A program made the position numbers and the translations under genes. From positions 27,488,107-27,552,106 of the forward strand of contig OU744448.1 in the NCBI GenBank assembly GCA_916610825.1: 64,000 nucleotides of DNA, read 5' to 3'. Of the stretch, positions 48,965 to 59,570 are shown piece after piece. The DNA comes from Haliclystus octoradiatus (Eukaryota; Cnidaria; Staurozoa; Stauromedusae; Haliclystidae). Numbering within the stretch: position 1 is the first letter of the stretch; every line of letters starts with the position of its first letter. Below the pieces are notes generated by a model. The model did not search any database. It was not told where the DNA came from and saw only the letters and a list, made by a program, of their open reading frames with translations.

Positions 48965-48970
48965 AATAAA
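48965..48970 (+). terminator. Poly(A) signal AATAAA of the forkhead gene
   Basis: It lies 150 bp after the stop codon at 48812-48814. Confidence 0.55.
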
Positions 48971-50450
48971 TTTGTACATCCCCCGTTTGTTAATCGCTGA
49001 TATTCAAGGACACATTTATAAATCTATTATTTTACTAGATGTTATCCATTTTATTATGGAAATCCTAGCATAAACAGTTTTTCAAATAAATCTAAATTAT
49101 TTAATTTATTATCCTATATGAAATTATCAAATTTTCGTTTTGATTAATCTCGTACAGTATACACCATCTTCTCTCAGTTTTTAATCATTTTTTATGGGTC
49201 CTCTTGAAATCAGATTTAATATTTCAAAGTTCAAATCTCGCTTCTGGGTAAATGATTATTGTAAGCATTCGATATTTCACAGTTAAGAAATTGTTGAATT
49301 TAAAGTTTACTTAAGAGAAATAAATCAACCATTGTCGCTGCCCTCATCCATCGTTAAAGGTGCATATATGATATAGTTCTAACAACTCTAGACTTGTTTT
49401 TCACGAGAGTGGTTCAAAACTGTTATATCTAATCTAATACCTATAACCTAGATCTTCATTTTTTAAATGTGAGTCTCGCTTCAGTGTAAATAATCAATAT
49501 TATCAAGACGCAAAATTATGTAATGTGGGAAATTAAAAAAGAAAAGTTAAAAAAAATATTATTTCGTTGTTGTAGTCCTCGGACACTATTTAATTTTTTA
49601 AAAGCGCCGGGTTATGATAACTTTTTGTATAATAACAAGTGTCCTAATTGATATAGATTTACTCGTCAAAAAAGATACCCCAAATACATTTTATAAAGGA
49701 CATATTACCCTAAAAAAAACAACAACAAAAAACATGTTGAGCAAAAAAATTGTTGAAAAAGTTAATAATTGGTCATGGCAAAGAATATCCTAAAATTCTT
49801 TTTAGAATTTGAAAAAGGTACCGTTAAATATTGAATGTACGTCCACATGAATAATTCCAAAAGTATGGAAGTGTCCCACGGTAGCGCTAAAATTTCATCT
49901 AACATATTTGCGGCTTCATTTCCAGATTGCTTGAAACATGCTTGAAATAAGGATTGTGGAGAGTTTCCCTGGATGCAAATCTTAAGTAATTCAAGAAGTG
50001 TGTCTATCTTCCTTTGAACACCACCTCAACAATTTTGATATATAATATGCAATCGAATTCTTTCAAATTCAAAAATTATTACGAAAGAGAAGTTTCGTCT
50101 CATTTTGTAACGTTTTTGTATCGTTCTTTGTGTAGCAAATATGTTGGGCGAAAGAGGGACTATTATGTTCCTATCACGTTCCTATAGATCTATAATGTGA
50201 CCGTCTTATAGCTTGAAATGCGTCGTATAAAAGCTGATCTACGCATGCTTTATAAAAATGTATATCAAATTACTGCACTTTTCAATGAATTTTTTAAATT
50301 TGCAACTTTTAAATTAGAAAATCACAAATATTCCTTGCAGTCCCGCTGCTACTGTGCAAAATGAATTGCAAGGTAAAATATCTCGTATTCAGGTGAAAAC
50401 TCAAAATGAGAGTCCAGCTCAAAAGAACTCTCAAAAGTCAAAGGCTGAGA

Positions 50451-51045
50451 CTATTTGACAGGCAGCCTACCATTTAGCGCTGCGGCTATTTGACAGGCAG
50501 TCCAATACGCATGCGCAGAAGTGGATACGTCATACTTTATTGATTCAAGCGATTCATAAACTGCCTGTCAAATAGCGCTGGGATTTATTTGACAGGCAGT
50601 TTCGAAAGAATAATTATTACACTGCCTACCATTTAAGAAGCGGAACTATTTGACAGGCAGTCTTGGCTCGAAGTAATAAAATGTTTGTTGATTTTGACTG
50701 AAAAATTACTAGATTGGTTGCCCATCCAGGAAGCTGATGGACAATTCGAAGGACAGTCTATTAGACTATTGGATAGTTGGTAAAATATTGTTGCTCTGCA
50801 AAAATTTTGGCAAAGGAATTATTACTCTTAGATTGCCTGCCATTTAACCAACGGGGCTGTTTGACAGACATCATTTGCAGTATTGACTTGCATGTTGTTT
50901 ATAATCATAGAGGTATTATTAAATTGCATGACAGGCAGCCATACATTTTGTTTCGATTTGTTTTAATCCTGATGTGTGGCCATGTCAGAAGATTAGGTAG
51001 ATTGTCTCCCATTTATAATATAGGACTATTTGACAGGCATCACAC
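50451..51045. repeat. Cluster of CTGCCT...AGGCAG hairpins
   Basis: CTATTTGACAGGCAG or a close variant occurs at 50451, 50486, 50585, 50646 and 51026, and its complement CTGCCTGTCAAATAG at 50561. Related CTGCCTACCATTTA words precede several of them, making palindromic units of about 40 bp at roughly 50463-50500, 50558-50602 (17-bp perfect arms), 50620-50661, 50825-50870 and 51000-51041. Another arm is at about 53908-53925. The origin is unknown. Confidence 0.65.
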
Positions 51046-51849
51046 ACTTTTGTAGGATCATTTGACGAGAAGCATTTGATTATAAATTTAAATTTACTAT
51101 GAAATGCAGCTACATCTGATGATCGGAGTTGTGCATCATCAACAGGTGGCCATTCACAACAGGGTATCGCAAAATGTTATACAATATAAATATGAACAAA
51201 GAAAGTAGTTGACAAGTGTAAATAAAAAATGAATTGATATAAATCAAGCTGCATGATTACGATTGTATGTACATTGTGTTTGCAGACACTCACAATTATT
51301 TCAAAGATTACAGGCGTATCTTGTAGAAGTTCCACAATTCTACATTTATAAATAACATAATTATATCTATCATCAATCGGATGACACTAATAGATGTCAT
51401 CCAATGCTCCGACTTGTTCAAGTAGAATCTGTCTTTCAATAAGAACATACAATTATGTGAGACGTCGGAAATTCACTAAAAAAATACAATTGACAGGTTA
51501 AACAATAGCCACAACAACAGTTTCAAATGTTGGTGATGTATAATTACTTCAAATATATCAGGTTGATAGGCTTAGAGAGGGAAAATATGTGTGACTGTCG
51601 ATCGATAATGTATGATATTGATTGGGCCTCCTTATGAAAGTTCAAAACTTTTGACATATGGTAGATTTAGATTCTGTGATTACATAGAACGACACCAAGT
51701 CATTTTGTTAGGCAAGAGATTTTCTTATTTGCAGTCAAGCAAGTAACCATGCGTAAGAGTGTTTTACATCACATAATCGTTGTCTCGTCGATTGGTCGTG
51801 ACTGCAGGTCATCCTGGTGAACTCTATTTGACTAGCACTTGTTAGCTAA

Positions 51850-51855
51850 TTTATT
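51850..51855 (-). terminator. Poly(A) signal of the small membrane-protein gene
   Basis: AATAAA on the minus strand, 112 bp downstream of the stop codon at 51967-51969. Confidence 0.5.
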
Positions 51856-51966
51856 CGTTCTTCATTTTAACATAGATGATGTTGGCAGTCCTTTTACTTT
51901 ATTTCATGACTGACTACTGGATTTGAACGGTTGAACCATTAACAAACTTAACAATCTTTCTTGTTA

Positions 51967-53722
51967 TTAGTCACATTGATCATTACTACATTGAACATTT
52001 GATGATACTTTATTTTGTGAAATCATTTCGTATATCTTCTGTACTTCTTGCAATTCAAATTCAACATGTTTGCAGAGGATTGTAAAGGCAATAAGCAATG
52101 TTCCAAAGAATTGCAATAAATCACAAACCTAACTGAAAAAGAAAACAATTTTGATCAACTTAGCATGCATGTATGTATGTTCATGTGAAGTAAAACTGGT
52201 TGAGTGGTTTTATTATAGGACGTGGATAGAGTCCCGGTAACCGGGTCTTTGGTTGAAAAAAGCAAGAGTCCCGGTAGTCCAATTCGCATGCGCAGAACGC
52301 TTTTCTGTCTTCGAAATGTGTAGCCTAAATAAAACTTTCAATTTTCTTAAACTTTAAAGTTATATCTATTTTAAAAGTTATTAAAAGATATCACATTTAT
52401 TTGATAATGACATTGAGGCAAATAGGATAACTTGTGAAACGGACTCAACATTTTTGGAACTACAGTAAATGCTTGATTTAGCAGAAACAGAAAATTATTT
52501 AATCGACGTCGCGTTTTTCACGATGGCCGACGGATACATTCAAGACGTTCAACAAGCTGAAATCAGATCTCACATTTGTAGAATGAATATAATATTTTAC
52601 TGCCTAAACACAGTGGATCAACCATTTGTAATTGTTTTCTGTCAATAAAATCAGCAACGACATAGTTTCACAATCATGAAAGCGGCTAGCCTAGCTAAAG
52701 AATCGCTGTTTTCACTTTGTTCCACAATATTAAGAATGTGGAAAACTTTGAAGAAAACATCTGAAGCAGTGCTTCTTTATATTTATCGAATATATATATA
52801 TAGATGTATATCAGCATATCAGATTATAAATTGATCAATGTAGTTTAATTTTCACGAAAGAATTTTCAATCCCATTGCATCGAAAAGCCGTGACAGAAAT
52901 GAAAATACGATATTGATGTTTCACGCTTTGCGTTTCACGCTTGGCGTTGTGCGCGTGCGCATTTGACTGCCGGGACTTTAGTTTTTTTCAACCAAAGACC
53001 CGGTTACCGGGACTATATCCACTTCGTTTATTATATGTCAGCCCTCAGAAATAGTAGGCCTGCCGCATACGTTAACAAAGGCAACTTTCTTTCAACTCTT
53101 ATACACATTCAATTTGACAGCCTAGCTGCCTAGATGGTAATTTCACTAGGTGGTAAGTGATTGTAAATTTTGTGAAGTATTGTATAGGCTAGTGAAAGTA
53201 AATGTTGAGAGATTGGTCAATCCTTGTAGAGTAGGCTAGCTAGTGAATTCGTTATAAGGTAACGTACTAACGGTTAATCTTTCAGTACTAATCTTCAAGT
53301 CTCATAGTAAAATTTTTGCTAGATAAGTTTGAGACTGAGAGCAATTAAAACACGGCAAACATGCATTTACCTGAGTATGATTTTACTGGATACCTATAAA
53401 AATGAGATCGTCTAAAAACATTTATCTTGAAATGTTAGGAGACGTTCAATGTAAAAACCAAACGATCGACTCCGTCTAGAGCATACAGGATAAAGATTTC
53501 AGTTACAGTAGTGGGTTAAATACTTACTGCTATAATGATAGTGTGTAAGATCAATTGATGGCTTATAGGAACCAGAAACAGCCTGAACCAACTAGGCACA
53601 TCAGAAATTCCTCCAAGAGTTAGAGGTACGCCTTCGACTTTCTTGAGCCCATTCGCACGAATCACAAAAACCAACCAAATTGACAAGTTTAGAGCAACAC
53701 AGATGACATAATTACAAACCAT
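51967..53722 (-). CDS. Small multi-pass membrane protein, 2 exons, family not recognised
   Basis: Exon 1 is 53528-53722 (65 codons, donor GTAAGT) and exon 2 is 51967-52128 (53 codons plus stop, acceptor preceded by a pyrimidine-rich tract). Both join in phase 0 to give 118 residues. Hydrophobic segments lie at about residues 4-22, 45-65 and 67-85, the last two nearly contiguous (LFLVPISHQLILHTIIIA then DLLQFFGTLLIAFTILC). The tail, about 86-118, is polar and ends with two Cys-containing clusters. I do not recognise the family, and the function is unknown. The intron contains an 809-bp transposon. The gene is head-to-head with the exon at 54115, 392 bp away. A short internal exon could have been missed, but none is needed to keep the frame. 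Confidence 0.65.
52218..53026. mobile_element. 809-bp non-autonomous DNA transposon with 9-bp TSD
   Basis: GTGGATAGAGTCCCGGTAAC at the left and its complement at the right (…GTTACCGGGACTATATCCAC) continue into TCTTTGGTTGAAAAA. The flanks are a perfect 9-bp repeat TTTATTATA (52209-52217 and 53027-53035). It fits Mutator-like or another group with 8-9-bp duplications (inference). It is inserted in the intron of the small membrane-protein gene. Confidence 0.8.
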
Positions 53723-54114
53723 TAGGTTGAAATAAACTTGAACGAAAAGGCATTCAAGGTGACTGACTGTCTGATAAGTTTGATATCAGCCACGATTCAT
53801 AGTTTCAAACCGTCGACCAAGACAACTCTGATTTGATTTGAATTTAGCGCGAAGGTGAGATTGCCATCCTGCGCACGCGCAAACAAATCATAATGGCTGC
53901 AACTGCCTACCAAATAGTCACTGCGAAAGTCAAAATATTTGATTTTGATTTGATTGACATTTTGTTAAATTTGTTTGATGACATTTGACAACTTCTCGCT
54001 TGTTCAGCAAAGTGCAAACCATAGATCAAACCCAGCTCTGATCAAACTGAGAACTCATGCGTAACTATCGATAAGCTTATAAAATTATGTGATACTATAT
54101 TTCGTTTATTCGCC
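53723..54114. promoter_or_regulatory. Bidirectional promoter interval
   Basis: It separates the divergent start codons of the 118-residue membrane protein (minus) and the signal-anchored protein (plus). It includes a GC-richer patch with GCGCACGCGC near 53870. No TATA box is recognised. Confidence 0.45.
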
Positions 54115-54231
54115 ATGACAAAGGCAAAATTTGGATATGCCGCCTTGTTTCTAGTTATTTGGATTGCAATTTTTCTAGTGCCGTTTGTTAACCGTAAGGC
54201 TAAAGTTTATTCTGCATACTTGGAGAGAGAA
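54115..54231 (+). CDS. First exon of a signal-anchored (type II) membrane protein
   Basis: ATG at 54115 opens 39 codons ending at a GTAAGT donor in phase 0. After MTKAKFG, a hydrophobic stretch of about 18 residues (ending LVPFV) is followed by NRKAK and YSAYLERE. This looks like a signal anchor followed by the start of a helical stem, as in Golgi glycosyltransferases, but the family is unknown. The next recognisable plus-strand exon (59107-59247) needs an incoming phase of 2, so at least one exon between them was not found, or the two belong to different genes. Confidence 0.5.
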
Positions 54232-54451
54232 GTAAGTTTTGATTTTAATCTTGTGCCCTGTACCGATAATATCATTTGGATTTTGGAGGTTATTCATTTC
54301 ATAAACAGTTTCCATTCATCCACCCGTACATGCTGATTATTCTTAGTCCTACTCAGTTTGGCTAGCAACCTGCTGGCTGGCGCCTGGCAATGCATGGCAG
54401 CAAGCCAACAATAAGGTCAACTCATAACAAATTAAAACTCAAAATTTCTGC

Positions 54452-55640
54452 CTAAATGTGGGAATAAACCCCCAGACTATCTTGTATCTTCACTTTTGTA
54501 ACTGACTGACAGACCCAGATTGGAAAATTTGCATTGTGCGCGGCCAAGGCGGCAGAGCCATCTATTTACAAGAGTTGGGACACGCTTTCATGTGCCGCTA
54601 TCGTCTCCAATTGGACAGATGCCAGTCACGTGATTTTTGGATGCCATCTTTGTTCTTTTGAAAACAGGTTCTCGATCATTTCAAGTGAAACGCGCGAAAA
54701 AATACAATACAATATGGCTGAAAAGACACACAACATTCTCCTGCACATGCGCACTGTTAAAAACGTGCTCGGGTCCAGGCAAAAAGATACAAAAATGGCA
54801 GAAGTGTCCCAACTCTTGTAAATAGATGGCTCTGCAAGGCGGTATTTTTTCTCGGAAAATGTGCGGCTGAAAGCCAAATTCTGGTGTAATTTTGCGTAGA
54901 CGGATCACATATATATGTCGGCAAATTTTGGATATAACATCTAAATAATCATGGAAATTATGTCAATTTCTTATAAACACGGATAGAATTATGAAATGCG
55001 CGGCTGGAATTTAACTTCAGATTCATGTAGCTAAAAGATAAAACCAGTCTAGAAACAGCACCCAGAATAATCCAACATGCTATAATTTAAGCTGTTGAAC
55101 ATTAATTAGATTATCTAAAAGTTTATACACAGAAAGTAGAGACATTTTCTCAAGATTGGATTTTGCCGGGAGAAAGTGAGAGAAACCATGAGATTCAATG
55201 TAAAAGCGTGAGACTCACAGCAAAGACGTGATATTTGGAAGGTCTGGACTGAACTTGACGTTCAAAAAACAATCTTGCATTTTTTTTCGATCTGGAAATC
55301 ATTTCTTGTAGAAAGAGGCCTTCAAAGTAGCATTTTGACACTTAAATGTCGCTGAGAAATAAGAGATTGGATTTGGCTTTATGACGTCAGCCCTGAAAAG
55401 CCACACAATAAGTTCTGATAGGCAGAGCCATTACAAACATTATGTAAAATAATGTTATTGATGATTGCGGGAGCAGAATAAATTCAATTGAAACACTTAG
55501 ACAAATAGACATTGTAGTCTCAGTAGAGTCTTTGGAGGTAGCTTGATTCTACACTGTAAATAATTTGAAGGTTTACAGTTGCTCCTGAGTGATTTTCATG
55601 AGAAGATATACTTTGCATTATCTATAGCCTACCATGTGAC
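54452..55640 (+). mobile_element. Truncated copy of the long-inverted-repeat element (family E)
   Basis: GTGGGAATAAACCCCC at 54456 matches both ends of the 59571-61223 element. Sequence at about 55265-55420 (ctggaaatcatttcttg, ccttcaaagtagca, tgtcgctgagaaa) matches that element's arm. It is interrupted by the hAT MITE at 54553-54834. The boundaries are approximate. Confidence 0.5.
54553..54834. mobile_element. 282-bp hAT-like MITE with 8-bp TSD
   Basis: Termini CAGAGCCATCTATTTACAAG and the perfect complement at the right are flanked by a perfect 8-bp duplication CAAGGCGG (54545-54552 and 54835-54842). The CAGAG terminus and 8-bp duplication are typical of hAT. The several short open frames here are by-products. 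Confidence 0.85.
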
Positions 55641-55757
55641 TAAAAATTGACTCAATAGGCCTATGAATATACAGGCATATACAGACAATTCCGTTCTAAA
55701 AAAAAGTTAAAGCCCAGATTAGCTAAATATGTAGGCTACTTTATTAGTAAATGTGCT

Positions 55758-56260
55758 TTGTGTGCTCAAATCCGCCCGATAAGTGGTAAATCTCTTTACC
55801 GTTGGCTAAAGGTTCCACCATCGGAACGTCTTCATATGTACTTTGGTCACATTGCCAACGTCAGTAATGTGTTATTAATCGTCAGCGCTGATAGCGGATG
55901 GCTCGAGGCTTTTTGTTGTCCGGACAGATCCATCTCACATCTTATTAAGATATTTATCTATTTTCTCGTTTTGGCATAGCTAGGCATCTTGTTTCATATC
56001 ATCATGCCCAGGAATTTGTTAATGACAAAATTGTGAATTTGGCTAAAAAATTCCGGCAGAAACACCTATTTATTTCCTTTGCTCTAATGCTCTGCCCAAG
56101 CCATTAAATGCTCTGTAAAAGCTTGGCACAAAGGCATGCGTATATCGTTTGATATGTTTCTCAACAAGATATAAGTATTGCTAATCTACCGCACAACGTC
56201 AATCGCCTGAGGAAAATCTCCAGCTGAGATACTTTTTAGTTGTCAATTAAGGGTTCCTTT
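55758..56260 (+). pseudogene. Decayed Ty3/Gypsy-type integrase
   Basis: A frame from about 55780 reads WLKVPPSERLHMYFGH...VSADSGWLEAF, recognisable as the WxxPxxPWERxHxDFxG...VDxxSKWxEVF core of retroviral-type integrases from LTR retrotransposons. After a stop at 55977 and a frame change come HLVSYHHAQEFVND (the TLVSDNGxQFxS segment) and, near 56190, YRTTSIA-stop-GKSPAEILF (YRTTPHSTTGxSPAELLF). Several stops and frame shifts break it, and the acidic catalytic residues are partly lost. No LTRs or reverse transcriptase are visible nearby. Confidence 0.75.
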
Positions 56261-56872
56261 CGTTTTCGAATTTTCCCCAGGGAAAGAAGTCATTTATTGG
56301 CAGAATTTGTTATCAGTAAGGGCTCTAACACATCATGGCTCAATTTCGGTGGACGGTTATCCTAGCCTTGCATAATCAAATAGGTTGTACAATGTACATG
56401 CTCCTGTAATAATGATTTTCAAAATGATAATGATGCACCAGAGTTTTCGTCGTCACCTGAACAACCTGGTACTATTCCTGGGCAAGATATTAGTGGTGCT
56501 ATGTTATCACAATCTAGGGAAGAACAAAGTAGCACAGACAGACGCGGAATCTCATTGACACTTCACACATGTAACTAATTGTCCTTCCTATTATGGGTAG
56601 CCTACGATCAATAATAATTTAAATTTAGATTATTTTCTGTAACGAATAATTAATTTGTAATAGTATTTAATATACATATTTCTCCACCTAGAGGGAGGTA
56701 AAGCTGTGGCATAATGGGATGCCTCATTTCCATGTAAACCAGTTTGTATATTCTGTACTTATAGTAAATTTAACGTCAGAATAGATCAGTTCTATCTCAG
56801 CTATGAACATGTCATCATCTTCCTTCCTTTTAATGCTTATGTGGTGATATCACAAATCAGAGCTACAAACTA

Positions 56873-57057
56873 CAATCAAACCTATTATAACGGTCACCTC
56901 TATAAAGGGGCAACCTGTCTATAGTGGTCACTCTTGGTAGCCTATATGTAAAGTAATATTTTCTATTGAATCGACCCTGTATATAGTGGTCACCTCCACA
57001 TAGTGGTCAGTTTATCTACCTCTCATAGGCGGCTGTTATATATGTCAGGTTTCACTG
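56873..57057. mobile_element. TA-flanked Tigger/pogo-like MITE, copy 6
   Basis: 185 bp in the orientation of copy 1, with TA flanks. An extra few bases near each end (GTAGCCTATAT inside) account for its length. Confidence 0.75.
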
Positions 57058-57639
57058 TATAGTTATATAAGATATTAGCAATACTAATTATAAATGATAT
57101 ATAGCTGAGCTGAAGCAAATCTAACCTGAGAAAAAATATCTTGAGTCATAATTTAGTTAGGCCTACTCAGACACATGACCAGTCTTTTCTAATATTTCTT
57201 TATAAACCATACATTTGGACAGTCAAATCACCCAAAGGTAATTTCTTGATGGTTTCCCAATTAAATTAGTTTAAAATGCAAAAGATTGTAGATCTAATGT
57301 GTGTGATGGTCAATATTATCCATATGGTCATATATGGCGCAACAACTTGATGATTCTAAAATATCATATATATTCAAAAAATAATAAAAAATATTCAAAA
57401 TAATGGGTTTTAAAGTGTGATGTCCATACATCTTACATTTATTTAATCTTTTTTTCACTTGAAGGAGTAACTCCATTTTCTCTTTGTTTTTCTATGTTTT
57501 ATCAAAATCTGCTGTTTTTATCAAATAGAAATTATACTTGTAAGTATATTTTGTAACTTTTTTATGATTTCAGTTAACTTTGCTTCACATTTTTTGTGAC
57601 AATACATCTTACAAAACTATATTGATGACAATGTTAAGA

Positions 57640-58110
57640 ACTTTTCCAAATATTTACCGTATTAGCACGAGTATAGGAAAACCTTTTTTTCAAAAATAAA
57701 TGGTCTTATAAACGAGACCACAATGTTTACATTTTTATTTTGCGGCACATGGGATAAGCAATAGAACAATATTACCCTTGAATATTTACGTAAGTTTAAT
57801 ATCACACTTCACTTTTGGCGCCTATCCTCTGAAACCTCATCATTGTCCGGCCAATATTAAAAATTTTATGTTGTATGAGGTGTTTACTGTACTAATTTTG
57901 CCTGCTATTTTGGGTTGACTTATTCTTGCACTTTTACATTTTTCTGGAATATATCACCTAAAAATTAGGGGTTTGCTTATACTCGGACTGACTTATAGTC
58001 GATGCGTACATACTTTGATGGTTGACACCCCCTTCAAATGTACGTACCTTTACACTTTTGGTATGACCTCCCTCCCTCCCCTTCAACTGAGTACATACTT
58101 TATGGGTAGC
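57640..58110. repeat. Dispersed repeat with 'gcacgagtatagg / ttatactcgg' ends
   Basis: The left part (ATTAGCACGAGTATAGG) and the right part (TTGCTTATACTCGGACTGAC) are roughly complementary, with TTTTGGGTTGACTTATTC inside. This resembles an old DNA transposon of a kind common in invertebrates. The boundaries are uncertain. Confidence 0.4.
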
Positions 58111-58659
58111 CCTTAATTAGGAAATCAATGAGTTTCCTTTTTTTTCATTTGAGTTTCACTTGGTATAATTTTGGCTGAATCTTTTACTTCAACAATGCTT
58201 TTATGAAATCTAGGGTGCAAACGTTCAGTCATTTCATCAATTTCATGTTCGGAATGATATCTCCATACAGACTGATACAAGTATAAACTATATGTCACAT
58301 TTTGATACATCCTGACAAAGCTGTTCATAACATTATCTCAGCCAATAAAAAGTCAGCGAATGGAGGAAGATCCATACCTATATGGGGGAAATCCCACACA
58401 ACAGATTTGAGGTGAAAATATCAATACAAAATTACGTTACACTCTGAAGCCACACAGTGAAAAGAAACATTTTTTTGTTTTGACACAAAAGTTCAAAATG
58501 AAAACAAATTTCAAGCCACATAGCAACTTGGTCCAGAAAACTGCAATTTGAATGTTAGCCTAAGACCTACTTATTCAGAAATCAAAGAGATATGAAAAAA
58601 TAAATGACTGCTCAAGGAAACTTATAATTATAGGAATTATAGATGAGGATATGTGTAGG

Positions 58660-58979
58660 CAGGGCCGCCATCCCGCCGCTAGAAAATGTTTGGAAGAGGG
58701 GATGTAAAAAAAGAATTTGCCCACAAAATCGGGACAAAATCACATAATTTTGTTTGCTGAGAAACCACTTAAAATTCCAGGAAATTCTAAGGGGCCATCA
58801 TCAAACTTTTGTTGGCATATTTACAATGAATCCATTAATTTGAAAATAATCAAAGTCTTCCAGATCAATCAAAGCAACTGATAGGTACAGTCAATATGCC
58901 AACAAAAAACTAAAATCCAGGATTTGCAGACAGAATTTTGCTCGGGGGGGGGGGGGGGTTCCTTCCGCCTACGGCCCTG
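58660..58979. mobile_element. 320-bp hAT-like element with 15-G run
   Basis: Ends CAGGGCCG and CGGCCCTG are perfect 8-bp inverted repeats of the classic hAT type. Flanking octamers (TGTGTAGG, AATGTAAG) match at only 5 of 8, suggesting an old insertion. A run of 15 G lies at 58944-58958. Confidence 0.6.
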
Positions 58980-59106
58980 AATGTAAGTTCTCAAACAATT
59001 TATTTCAAAAGTGTTATGCTGATGTAATTTATATCCACTCTATTCATTTTATTCATGATTTGTTTTCAGACTGATGTATATTTTATAAACTTGTAATTAA
59101 ATGTAG

Positions 59107-59247
59107 GAATTCTATTGGAAATTTAAAAGAAAAGTTGGAAAAACTTCAAGATAAATTAGATAATGTCTCTCCACGTTCAAAAAGCATTGATAATGGTAAA
59201 ACACAAAGTAACCCGGCTCAGCCAACAAAACAAAGAGGAATAATTGG
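59107..59247 (+). CDS. Internal exon with coiled-coil stem, gene unknown
   Basis: TAG acceptor, 141 bases open in one frame only, and a GTATGT donor; incoming and outgoing phases are both 2. It encodes NSIGNLKEKLEKLQDKLDNV, a short heptad-like helix, then a Ser/Asn/Pro/Gln-rich linker ending KQRGIIG. It could be the stem region of the signal-anchored protein starting at 54115, since type II Golgi enzymes have this layout, but the phases show that a further exon would be needed. No downstream exon was found before the window end. Confidence 0.5.
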
Positions 59248-59291
59248 GTATGTAATTTTATTTTAATACTGTAGGCCTATAGTATTAATTC

Positions 59292-59556
59292 AGAATAAGA
59301 GTCAAAAATGAAACATTCTAGAATTATGCTACTTCAAGTTTCACACCAGAAGGTGATCATCAGGCGATTTATTTCAACTAGCTGAAATAAATCGCCTGAT
59401 GATCACCTTCTGGTGTAAATCTTGAAGTAGCGTAATGCTAGCATGTTTCATTTTTGACTCTCATTCTATAAATGATCTGATTAATTTCATTCAGCACTAT
59501 ACCAAAAACTGGACAATGCCACTATTATTATTATTATTATATTATTATTATTATAG
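59292..59556. mobile_element. Palindromic hammerhead-bearing element with (ATT)n tail
   Basis: The arms 59298-59377 and 59380-59465 are inverted repeats. On the minus strand the left arm has CTGATGA (59357-59363), CACC/GGTG stem II, GAAAC (59338-59342) and GTA (59330-59332), an intact core with weak stem I pairing. On the plus strand the right arm has CTGATGA (59396-59402) and the same stem II, but AAATC replaces GAAAC, so that copy is dead; GTA is at 59427-59429. Downstream are the CACTATACCAAAAACTGG module and an (ATT)n tract, both shared with 14.46-14.58 kb. Confidence 0.7.
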
Positions 59557-59570
59557 TATTAGTTACATGA

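Noticed and set aside
50451-51045. CRISPR-like spaced palindromes
   Set aside because: Repeats are irregularly spaced and degenerate, in a clearly eukaryotic genome with no cas genes; not a CRISPR array.
51118-51160. CTGATGA near 51118
   Set aside because: No GAAAC follows and no hammerhead fold is possible; it is a small palindrome only.
54534-54908. Five overlapping open frames on both strands
   Set aside because: They are produced by the inverted repeats of the 282-bp hAT-like element.
57568-57700. Possible exon after a TTTCAG acceptor
   Set aside because: One frame stays open for about 40 codons but there is no donor before the stop, and the sequence runs into a dispersed repeat.
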